DNA from: Bdellovibrionales bacterium RBG_16_40_8
Lineage (GTDB): Bacteria; Bdellovibrionota; Bdellovibrionia; Bdellovibrionales; UBA1609
Direction of reading: 5' to 3'
Assembly (NCBI GenBank): GCA_001769925.1
Contig: MEPT01000118.1
Coordinates: 7,987-13,680 of the forward strand
Length of the DNA: 5,694 nucleotides
The notes under the pieces were generated by a model, which was not told where the DNA came from, did no database searches, and saw nothing but the letters and a program-made list of their open reading frames with translations. Every line of letters starts with the position of its first letter. The first letter of the stretch is position 1. Positions 1 through 5,507 of this stretch are shown here, in pieces. The position numbers and the translations under genes are program-made.

Positions 1-631
1 TGGGTTCTGTTGAATTCGATAAACGTAAAATCTTCACAGCCAACATGTTTTCAAAATCAACTTGAGTCGGTTGTGACATAGACATTGCGCCGAAAACAGA
101 TCCTCGGTGTCTGGCCAACGCCTCGAGATCCAAAAATGGCTGGCCGCTCGAATGAAGGTATGCAGTTTTCCCCGAGCCGGTAGGTCCACTGACAACGCGA
201 AACTGGAGAGAGTCCACCCGTGACTTGAGAATCTCTAGCAAAAATTGTCGCAGGGACTTGTAACCGCCTTCTATAATTGAGCAGTCGAAACCTTGTTCTT
301 TCAACCAGCTCTGGACAAGCTGCGAACGGAGGCCACCACGAAAACAATATATAACGGCGTGAGGGTTTTTATTCATCTCCTGAATCCAAGCCTGCACTCT
401 GGATTCACGAACAGCACCGCTAACCAATTGATGACCTAAATCGATAGCGGCCTTCTGACCTCGTTCTTTGTAGATCAAACCAATCATGTGGCGTTCTTCG
501 TCTGTCAACAATGGAAGATTAATAGCCTCAGGAATCGCACCAGCAAGAAATTCAATTGGAGCTCGAACATCGATCCAGTGCGTGGGTGCAACGAACAAAG
601 ATTCAAATTGCGACGAAATAAACTTGCTCAT
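1..631 (-). CDS. selU: tRNA 2-selenouridine synthase, N-terminal 210 residues (3' end beyond window)
   Basis: SelU (MnmH, YbbB) replaces the sulfur of wobble 2-thiouridine in tRNA Lys, Glu and Gln with selenium, using selenophosphate and passing through a geranylated intermediate. The visible part has an N-terminal rhodanese domain (about residues 10-135) starting with WIDVRAPIEF. The catalytic cysteine is Cys96 in YCFRGGLRS, followed by EGGYKSLR. A P-loop NTPase domain begins at GPTGSGKT (149-156), followed by LDLEALARHRGSVFG, a hallmark of this family. The family is usually about 360 residues, so roughly 150 are missing beyond position 1; this is truncation by the window, not decay. The ATG at 629-631 overlaps the selD TGA as ATGA, so translation is probably coupled. 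The order and residues match the E. coli protein from memory along the whole visible length, so the call is firm. Confidence 0.96.
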   Translation of the reverse strand, partial: MSKFISSQFESLFVAPTHWIDVRAPIEFLAGAIPEAINLPLLTDEERHMIGLIYKERGQKAAIDLGHQLVSGAVRESRVQAWIQEMNKNPHAVIYCFRGGLRSQLVQSWLKEQGFDCSIIEGGYKSLRQFLLEILKSRVDSLQFRVVSGPTGSGKTAYLHSSGQPFLDLEALARHRGSVFGAMSMSQPTQVDFENMLAVKILRLSNSTEP

Positions 632-1680
632 GAAAACAGAAGAGCCTCTGGCGAAGCAGAAACCACGACGCCAATTTTTTGCGCAAACGCAAACGGACGC
701 GAAAGTAGAGATAAAATCTGATCCGCTCGATCAGCCGAGACCGCAAGCAAAAGCCCCCCACTCGTCTGCGGGTCAAAAACTAGTTGCGGCAAGACAGAGT
801 CTTCATATTCAAACCGAATGTAATCTTTTACATACTCACCATTTGTGCGATGAGCTTTGGTTAAGAACCCCTTGGACAAAAACTCCATTGTCTTTTCAAA
901 TCGTGGCAACGAGGAGCTTTCAATGCGAAGACTCACACCACTGGCTCTAGCTAAATTGAGGGCATGACCGGCAAGTCCAAAGCCGGTGATATCGGTTGCA
1001 GCATGAATTGCTGGAACGAGCTCGGGCGGAAGTCGGCCGCTAACGTCATTTAATAAACACATGCTATCCATGCCATCTTGAATTTGAGACTCGGTGACCG
1101 CACCCAGTTTAAGCGCGGCGGTCAAAGTTCCGGTACCCAAGGGTTTAGTCAAAATCAGTACATCGCCTGCCTTTGCCCCAGCATTAGACCAAACATAATC
1201 CGGGTGTACAAAGCCTGTTACTGAAAGTCCAAACTTGAGAGTATCATCATCAATCGTGTGGCCGCCGACAAGCGCGGCGCCAGCTTCGGCAATCGTATCA
1301 GAGGCCCCTTGTAAAATTTCAACTGCGACAGAATTATCGAGGGTGGCTAAAGGAAATGCTAAAATCACCATTGCTGTTGCGGGCTTTCCTCCCATTGCAT
1401 AAACATCACTAAGGGCATTAGCAGAAGCGATGCAACCAAATTGTCGAGGAGAATCCACGATGGGAGTAAAGAAATCCAAGGTCTGCACCAATGCGCGATC
1501 CGTATTGATTCGATAAATAGCCGCATCATCAAATGTTCCCATATCAATCATCAACTCTTGTGGTGACGGCGGAAAGCGAACCTGTGCTAAAATTTTACGT
1601 AACTCAAGAGCAGCAACCTTAGCTGCACAGCCGCCTTTTTGGACCGTTTGTGTTAATCGAATAGGACTGGGTAGTTTCAT
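628..1680 (-). CDS. selD: Selenophosphate synthetase (selenide, water dikinase), Cys form
   Basis: SelD makes selenophosphate from selenide and ATP, the selenium donor for SelU and, where present, for selenocysteine. The protein is 350 residues, the usual length (E. coli 347), and looks intact. After IRLTQ comes GGCAAK, which puts the catalytic Cys18 (codon TGT, not a selenocysteine UGA) and Lys21 in the expected spacing. Metal and ATP-binding motifs follow in order: DDAAIY (51-56), LDFFTPIVD (69-76), SDVYAMGGKP (91-100), GGHTIDD (139-145), the ATDITGFG segment around Asp230, and DPQTSGGLLL (303-312). A second Cys, common as CxC in relatives, is Ala here, so only one active-site Cys is present. 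The ATG at 1680 has an AGGAG-type ribosome site and lies 20 nt after the helicase stop. The end overlaps selU by 4 nt, which places donor synthesis directly before the consumer enzyme. Confidence 0.98.
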   Translation of the reverse strand: MKLPSPIRLTQTVQKGGCAAKVAALELRKILAQVRFPPSPQELMIDMGTFDDAAIYRINTDRALVQTLDFFTPIVDSPRQFGCIASANALSDVYAMGGKPATAMVILAFPLATLDNSVAVEILQGASDTIAEAGAALVGGHTIDDDTLKFGLSVTGFVHPDYVWSNAGAKAGDVLILTKPLGTGTLTAALKLGAVTESQIQDGMDSMCLLNDVSGRLPPELVPAIHAATDITGFGLAGHALNLARASGVSLRIESSSLPRFEKTMEFLSKGFLTKAHRTNGEYVKDYIRFEYEDSVLPQLVFDPQTSGGLLLAVSADRADQILSLLSRPFAFAQKIGVVVSASPEALLFS

Positions 1681-1692
1681 CGAGTAAACTTA

Positions 1693-1698
1693 CTCCTT
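1693..1698 (-). promoter_or_regulatory. Shine-Dalgarno of selD
   Basis: Read on the minus strand, AAGGAG lies 12 nt before the selD ATG, inside the 20-nt gap after the helicase stop. It supports the 1680 start and independent ribosome entry on a shared mRNA. The spacing is a little long. Confidence 0.75.
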
Positions 1699-1700
1699 AC

Positions 1701-2933
1701 CTATCGGCCTGACAGATGCCGCTTCTTAAAGGGCCTGCGGCCTTCAATCAGAGCCTTCGCTTTACCAACACCTATTACTTTGGCTCTTGTTGCGCTCTCT
1801 GAATGATAGGGCTGGTCTCTTATTACTTCTAGTTCTTGTTTAATGATACGTTCGATATTTGCGAGATAGGATTTCTCTTCTCCTGTTACGAGCGAAATAG
1901 CGATGCCATCCGCGCCCGCGCGAGCTGTACGACCTATGCGATGAACATAGTTTTCGGCCACATTTGATAGTTCAAAATTAATCACATGCGTAATTCCGTC
2001 AATATCAATTCCTCGTGACGCAATATCTGTTGCTACCATTACTTTCACGCGCCCTTGTGTAAAGTCTTGAAGGGCTCTTTGGCGTGCGCCCTGGCTTTTG
2101 TTGCCATGAATTGCTGTGGCGGCTATTCCGTTAGTCTCAAGTTTTTCGGCGACTCGATTTGCAACATGCTTCATTTCAACGAATACAAGGGATTTATGAT
2201 AATTCTTATTTTTTAGTAAGTGTACCAGAAGGTTCAATTTGTCTTTTTTATCGACGAACATCACCATCTGGCGAGTTCGTTTAACCGTGGTTGCTGGCGG
2301 AGTGACTTCGATTTTTTTTGGATTTACTAAAATTTTAGATGCTAAAACCTGAATTTCATTAGGCATAGTCGCAGAAAAAAACAGATTGTGTCGTTGACGC
2401 GGGAGTAAAGGAAGAATTTTTTTAATATCGCGCATGAATCCCATGTCTAACATGCGATCGGCCTCATCTAGAACGAAAATCTCGGTTTTATCTAGTCGAA
2501 GATGTCGTTGCTGGATTAAATCTAGAAGTCGCCCCGGGGTAGCCACAAGGACATCTGTCCCATTGCGCAGACTTTGAACCTGTCGACCTTGCCCAACTCC
2601 ACCAAAAATCACAGCATATTTCTGTGGTAGAAAATGCCCGTAACAAACAAGATTTTCATGAATCTGAATGGCAAGCTCTCTGGTTGGAGTCAAAACAAGA
2701 ACTCGCGGGCATCGTGGCTCTTGACGAACTCGTCGCAGGTGCAAAATATTTAGAATTGGTAGACAAAACGCGGCTGTTTTACCCGTTCCTGTTTGAGCAA
2801 TACCCAACAGATCGTGCCCAGCTAACACCAGAGGGATCGCTCGTTCCTGAATAGGAGTCGGAGTCTCATAGCCGGCTTCTTTGATGGCTTTTTGAATAGG
2901 ATCAATAAGATTGAAATCTGTGAACTTAAGCAT
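1701..2933 (-). CDS. DEAD-box ATP-dependent RNA helicase, RhlE-like
   Basis: This is a cytoplasmic ATP-dependent RNA-unwinding protein of 410 residues with a complete set of superfamily 2 DEAD motifs. The Q motif has FTDFNL (4-9) and PTPIQ (25-29). Then come motif I AQTGTGKT (46-53), Ia PTRELA (83-88), GG (111-112), Ib TPGR (132-135), II DEAD (156-159), III SAT (187-189), IV around LVFVEMK (249-255), V ATDIASRGIDI (301-311) and VI HRIGRTARAG (331-340). The C-terminal tail (about 375-410) is short and basic, ending GRRPFKKRHLSGR, as in RhlE-type proteins that use a basic tail to hold RNA. Likely roles are ribosome assembly, RNA decay or cold adaptation; the sequence does not choose among them. 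The start overlaps the upstream gene by 8 nt, has no clear ribosome site and lies just after a hairpin, so translational coupling is likely. The RhlE subgroup is judged from overall likeness, so no symbol is given. Confidence 0.95.
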   Translation of the reverse strand: MLKFTDFNLIDPIQKAIKEAGYETPTPIQERAIPLVLAGHDLLGIAQTGTGKTAAFCLPILNILHLRRVRQEPRCPRVLVLTPTRELAIQIHENLVCYGHFLPQKYAVIFGGVGQGRQVQSLRNGTDVLVATPGRLLDLIQQRHLRLDKTEIFVLDEADRMLDMGFMRDIKKILPLLPRQRHNLFFSATMPNEIQVLASKILVNPKKIEVTPPATTVKRTRQMVMFVDKKDKLNLLVHLLKNKNYHKSLVFVEMKHVANRVAEKLETNGIAATAIHGNKSQGARQRALQDFTQGRVKVMVATDIASRGIDIDGITHVINFELSNVAENYVHRIGRTARAGADGIAISLVTGEEKSYLANIERIIKQELEVIRDQPYHSESATRAKVIGVGKAKALIEGRRPFKKRHLSGR

Positions 2934-3420
2934 TTACTTTTATTGGCACGGCAGTGCCACTCCATACTAATTTTTTATAATTTCCATCGAGGTTGACTTT
3001 TTTTGATTTGAGATCCAGGTCAACAACCGTATCAAAGCCTTTTTGGGCGGCTAAAAAGGTAAGATGCAGCAGAGCTTCGTTGCGATCGTCGTAATTTTCA
3101 ACTTTAACCGGTTTTTCAATACGCCGAAAGAAACGTGTTTCGGTGCCTTGTTTTTTACTATAAACATTCACTGCCTTAGCTCGGCGTAAAATATCATGAA
3201 ACTCATCAATTTCTTTATTTATACCTTTGCTATAACAATCTGGGCAAAATGTTTTGTTGATTAACTTTTTCGGAAGCATTGACATAAACTCAAAATTATC
3301 TTTATCAATAAAATAAGAACAGTGCTTGCAACTTGCTAATTTGCAAGCATCACAGCAGATTGCTGTTTTATTTTTAGAACAGAAGAAGCAAATAGTTTTT
3401 TCAATTATCATGATATCCAT
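2926..3420 (-). CDS. Cys-rich zinc-binding protein with possible YbjQ/DUF74-like C-terminus
   Basis: No named family is recognised for the whole 164-residue protein. The N-terminal 65 residues have four CxxC pairs: Cys11/14, Cys23/26 (with Cys22 adjacent), Cys31/34 and Cys59/62. That is enough for two zinc sites, perhaps in a cross-braced fold. A charged linker (about 66-105, with KKQGTETRFFRR) follows. The C-terminal part (about 106-164) runs through EALLHLTFLAAQKGFDTVV and ends SGTAVPIKVNA. Its shape (helix, small residues, hydrophobic strand, final G-T-A-V strand) recalls YbjQ/DUF74 heavy-metal-associated domains; this is inference. No signal peptide or membrane segment is seen, so it is probably cytoplasmic. 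It overlaps the helicase start by 8 nt and appears to be the first gene of the operon. Position 3420 is the longest start; a second ATG (residue 4) at 3411 is possible because neither has a clear Shine-Dalgarno. Confidence 0.85.
   Translation of the reverse strand: MDIMIIEKTICFFCSKNKTAICCDACKLASCKHCSYFIDKDNFEFMSMLPKKLINKTFCPDCYSKGINKEIDEFHDILRRAKAVNVYSKKQGTETRFFRRIEKPVKVENYDDRNEALLHLTFLAAQKGFDTVVDLDLKSKKVNLDGNYKKLVWSGTAVPIKVNA
2944..2959 (-). promoter_or_regulatory. Hairpin just upstream of the helicase start
   Basis: On the minus strand TGGCAC-TGCC-GTGCCA forms a perfect 6-bp stem with a 4-nt loop. It ends 10 nt before the helicase ATG, inside the last codons of the Cys-rich gene. No T-run follows, so it is not an obvious terminator. 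It could limit free ribosome entry and make helicase translation depend on ribosomes arriving from upstream. Confidence 0.4.
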
Positions 3421-3432
3421 TGAATGTTTGTT

Positions 3433-3438
3433 ATTATA
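3433..3438 (-). promoter_or_regulatory. Candidate -10 element (TATAAT) of the helicase-selDU operon
   Basis: A consensus TATAAT, in the context GGTATATATAATAAC on the minus strand, lies 12 nt upstream of the ATG at 3420. No good -35 hexamer sits at the usual spacing. Transcription would be expected to start near 3426, leaving about 6 nt of leader before the first ATG, or about 15 nt before the ATG at 3411. The TA-rich context makes a chance match possible. Confidence 0.45.
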
Positions 3439-3468
3439 TATACCTAATTTGGTTTATTCGCTTGGTTT

Positions 3469-3552
3469 TTATTTACAAAAATTGTTGTTGTGGCGTCCGG
3501 CACAGGAGCGAGACTTCAAATCAAATTCAGCGTTGCTGGGGGTTGTTTTCAT
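3469..3552 (-). CDS. Possible 27-residue ORF, unknown
   Basis: ATG at 3552 starts a 27-codon frame ending in TAA, coding for MKTTPSNAEFDLKSRSCAGR followed by HNNNFCK. On the minus strand GGAG lies 9 nt before the ATG, a good ribosome site for a random ORF. The frame begins 40 nt after the stop of the secreted-protein gene, so it could be cotranscribed with it. The product is hydrophilic with two cysteines and no signal peptide or membrane segment. No family is recognised, and the length is short enough to arise by chance. Confidence 0.25.
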   Translation of the reverse strand: MKTTPSNAEFDLKSRSCAGRHNNNFCK

Positions 3553-3592
3553 GACCGTTATCTCCGGCAGGCCGCGTGTCGCGCGTATTTTA

Positions 3593-4066
3593 CTAATTGA
3601 TGGAGAAAACAGAATAGGGCCGGACAGAGCAGCTTAATGCAGCTAAACCGTGGCGGCCAGGTGTTCCTTCATGTTTGGGATATAGATCTATGCTCGTGAT
3701 TCCGTATTCACCCTCGATCATAACTATCCCATTAAGGGATGCAGACATGTGCGTTGATAGATTGTTGATCTGTGCCATAAAGTGACCAGTCCCATTACCG
3801 AAGGCTAGGTATTCGACCGAATAGCTCATTGTCCCATCTGAAGCGGAGATTTTTGCCGAGTTCAGACGCGATCCACTTTCCTTTAAGAGGCGTTGAGATT
3901 GTCCCAGTATGCTGACGTTATTAGATAGACCCGATGAGGCTCCACCGATCGTAGTGATGTCGCAGTTCAGATATTTTTGGGCCGCCAGCGCAAGTTCTGG
4001 GGTCGTGGCGCAGATAGCTAGGGCACAGGTAGCGATCAGAGTTATAGGGAAATGGGTAGGTTTCAT
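3593..4066 (-). CDS. Small secreted protein of unknown family
   Basis: The 157-residue product has a typical Sec signal peptide: Met-Lys start, hydrophobic core ITLIATCALAICA, and a likely signal peptidase I site after LALA at residue 28. The mature part is about 129 residues and rich in Ser, Gly and Asn, with alternating short hydrophobic stretches that suggest a beta-rich fold. It contains exactly two cysteines (35 and 146, near its two ends), which could form one disulfide in the periplasm or outside. I do not recognise the family. The start is taken at the ATG at 4066 because GAGGA lies 5 nt before it; a longer GTG start at 4078 overlaps that ribosome site and would add MRIS before the signal peptide. 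It has its own upstream region with a palindrome and is not obviously part of the selenium operon. Confidence 0.8.
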   Translation of the reverse strand: MKPTHFPITLIATCALAICATTPELALAAQKYLNCDITTIGGASSGLSNNVSILGQSQRLLKESGSRLNSAKISASDGTMSYSVEYLAFGNGTGHFMAQINNLSTHMSASLNGIVMIEGEYGITSIDLYPKHEGTPGRHGLAALSCSVRPYSVFSIN

Positions 4067-4071
4067 AGAAA

Positions 4072-4076
4072 TCCTC
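4072..4076 (-). promoter_or_regulatory. Shine-Dalgarno that decides the 4066 start
   Basis: GAGGA on the minus strand lies 5 nt before the ATG at 4066. It overlaps the alternative GTG at 4078, which argues against that longer start. Confidence 0.7.
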
Positions 4077-4115
4077 ACAAGAAATTGACGTTAAACGATT
4101 TCCTAAATAAGTCGT

Positions 4116-4135
4116 CAGTTTAATCGATCAAACTG
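4116..4135 (-). promoter_or_regulatory. Near-perfect 20-bp palindrome, operator candidate
   Basis: The plus strand reads CAGTTTAATCGATCAAACTG. Nine of ten positions in each half pair with the other half; only the position next to the central ATCGAT differs. It ends 49 nt upstream of the ATG at 4066. On the minus strand it includes TTGATC, which with a poor TATTTA 16 nt downstream could form a weak promoter. A dyad of this size in a promoter region is typical of a site for a dimeric regulator. No regulator gene is in the window. Confidence 0.4.
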
Positions 4136-4411
4136 TAATTTAAAAGAGCCCCTGTAAACAAAATAGAGTTGTCAAAAGATTGGTCGTTTTTAATACGGCC
4201 TCATTGAGCTATGATCTTAGAGAAATAGTGCTGAACCTCTACGAAAAGTTCGCAGTGGCTGTATCGATAGTCTCAGTTGTATTTTTCATAAGGCGCGACA
4301 ACTCACGATAGTGAATATTGCGAAGAACATAAAAACAAGCATCAATTTCTGATATTTTTACTTTGGCTCGATTTTGATCGACGATTTCATCGCAAACCAT
4401 AGGTTTCTTGA

Positions 4412-4600
4412 CAGAAAAATAAACCTCACCCTGACGGACTTTTAAAGATTCTCATTGATTCTCGCTCCCACGGAGACGATGTTCTGATGGTCGGAGACCA
4501 TGAATACGACATTCAAGGTGCGCGTGCGGCAAAAGTAAAAGCCGTGAGAGTGAATTGGGATAAAACAACAAGGTTAGTGACTTATTGTTTTGGGCCTTGA
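4412..4600 (+). pseudogene. HAD-superfamily phosphatase remnant (C-terminal part only)
   Basis: An open frame after the TGA at 4409-4411 codes for 62 residues with two conserved HAD motifs in correct order and spacing. KPHPDGLLKIL supplies the motif III lysine with the typical KPxP context. VLMVGDHEYDIQGARAA then supplies motif IV (GDxxxD), followed by the usual KAVRVNWD strand. The N-terminal half, with the nucleophile DxDGT motif and cap domain, is absent, and no start codon or ribosome site is seen, so this is a broken gene. Upstream, a shifted frame reads FGSILIDDFIANHRFLDRK, joining at an A5 run (4415-4419) if one base were added. This suggests, but does not prove, that more of the gene persists with frameshifts. 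It is the only plus-strand coding signal in the window and runs convergent to the FN3 gene that ends at 4623. Family members resemble phosphoglycolate phosphatase; the substrate cannot be told. Confidence 0.72.
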
Positions 4601-4622
4601 ACCTATATAAATGAAACTTCGT

Positions 4623-5507
4623 TCATCTCTTTTTTGTATCAAAAATAAGATCGTAGTTAGTAAGAAAGAAAAATAGTAATAGTGTAGACACTAAACTGAA
4701 TATAAATATTTTTAGTCTAGAACTAGATATTTTTTTGTAACTTTCTATAGTAATAGATGTGGCAGCGTCGGACTGTTTACGAAAATATTGCTTATTATTT
4801 GGGACAACGGCCAACGAATCCTTAAGCTCAATTTTTTTTGCAGATTTTACTTTGTTTTGGCCGATGCTCACATATTCAGTGTTACTTGATTTATTTCTGT
4901 TCTGAACTAGATCAGTTTTTTTTGATCTAGTGGCTAGCGCACCTTGATTAGCTGCTATTTTATTGTCCTCCGAATCATTAGGATCATCAAGAGGAGTATC
5001 ACTTTCTCCTGCAAAAACAGAGCCAAGCGCAATAACCTCATCCTCGTCGTCTGAACGATCTGTTCTTTTATAATTCGAAGTAGAGTGTTCGTCACCATCT
5101 TCCTGATCAAGCTCAACTTTAGGCGCCCCCCGAATGGTTTTACATGCGGCGTTTGATGCTTCACTTTGCACAACTCCCCATATATTTGACTCTGGCCTAT
5201 CTGTATAAGCTATAACAGTAAAAAAATATCTCACTCCAATTTGAAAGTTTGGGTCTTCATGTAAGTCCATACTTGTAATATTACCAACATCCACCCAATA
5301 CCTGATTGGTCGGTTAGGCGCCTGACAAGGATCATTTTCTGCCAATATTTCGTAACCAATTCGGTAACCCTTCACAATATTCATATTAAGAGGAGTGCCA
5401 TTTGTATTTGTTGTAGGAGCATCCCAAGTCAACATTTGCGCCGCAAAACATGGCGTAACCAACACATTAGCTAGTACAAATATTATACTCGTTAATTGCG
5501 CCGTCAT
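4623..5507 (-). CDS. FN3-domain protein with signal peptide and C-terminal membrane anchor
   Basis: The 294-residue protein begins with a hydrophobic signal-like segment (residues 5-18) and a likely cleavage near residues 22-23 (PCFAAQ); its n-region unusually lacks Lys or Arg. One fibronectin type III domain follows (about 25-123), with LTWDAPTTNTNGTPL at its start, KGYRIGYEI in the middle and VRYFFTVIAY near its end; it closes with SEASNAAC. Next is an acidic stretch (about 131-183, DQEDGDE and DDEDE), then a Lys/Ser/Asn-rich basic stalk (193-264). A membrane segment (about 266-283, FIFSLVSTLLLFFFL) and a short tail ending DTKKR finish the protein. The expected topology is an outside FN3 domain held to the inner membrane. 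The start is fixed by AAGG 8 nt upstream, an in-frame stop four codons before, and ATGA overlap with the preceding FN3 gene. The function is unknown; FN3 domains usually bind proteins or sugars. The gene is more AT-rich than the selD region. Confidence 0.85.
   Translation of the reverse strand: MTAQLTSIIFVLANVLVTPCFAAQMLTWDAPTTNTNGTPLNMNIVKGYRIGYEILAENDPCQAPNRPIRYWVDVGNITSMDLHEDPNFQIGVRYFFTVIAYTDRPESNIWGVVQSEASNAACKTIRGAPKVELDQEDGDEHSTSNYKRTDRSDDEDEVIALGSVFAGESDTPLDDPNDSEDNKIAANQGALATRSKKTDLVQNRNKSSNTEYVSIGQNKVKSAKKIELKDSLAVVPNNKQYFRKQSDAATSITIESYKKISSSRLKIFIFSLVSTLLLFFFLTNYDLIFDTKKR
4906..4931 (-). repeat. Inverted repeat around an A8 tract inside the FN3 gene
   Basis: The arms ACTAGATCA and TGATCTAGT form a perfect 9-bp stem with an 8-nt loop. 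On the coding strand the loop holds most of an eight-A run that encodes Ser-Lys-Lys at residues 195-197. The stem lies wholly in coding sequence, between the acidic region and the membrane anchor. Confidence 0.55.

Larger units (their letters stand above)
4067..4411. other. Intergenic region without a supported intact gene
   Basis: This stretch holds the leader of the secreted-protein gene and the 20-bp palindrome. From about 4190 it looks like decayed coding DNA. Short open frames exist on both strands: a plus-strand frame ending at 4311 with faint likeness to an IS630 transposase N-terminus, and a minus-strand frame of 53 codons from 4400 to 4239. Neither has a good start or ribosome site. 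A plus-strand piece at 4353-4411 may extend the HAD remnant in a shifted frame. Confidence 0.6.

Noticed and set aside
57..347. 96-codon minus-strand frame
   Set aside because: It lies inside selU in another frame and has no family features, while the selU frame is strongly conserved.
486..950. Plus-strand frames of 154 and 77 codons
   Set aside because: They are antisense to selU and selD and show no motifs or ribosome sites.
2624..2854. 76-codon plus-strand frame
   Set aside because: It is antisense to the helicase motif I region and is explained by that gene's codon pattern.
3469..3592. Possible terminator after the secreted-protein gene
   Set aside because: Only short CGCG repeats without a following T-run are seen, plus an A/T stretch near 3465-3480 with no GC stem.
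3326..3637. 103-codon plus-strand frame
   Set aside because: It spans the end of one minus-strand gene and the start of another, and lacks domain features.
4067..4078. Longer start (GTG at 4078) for the secreted protein
   Set aside because: The GTG sits on the ribosome site GAGGA that serves the ATG at 4066, and the shorter form has the more usual signal peptide start.
4170..4175. TTGACA on the minus strand as a -35 for the secreted-protein gene
   Set aside because: No reasonable -10 hexamer lies 15-19 nt downstream of it.
4239..4400. Minus-strand frame of 53 codons (starting MVCDEIVDQNRAKVKISEID), open further upstream to about 4449
   Set aside because: It reads like protein, but the ATG has no good ribosome site, the upstream extension overlaps the convincing HAD remnant on the other strand, and an upstream ATG at 4455 runs out of frame. 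It is too short to support alone.
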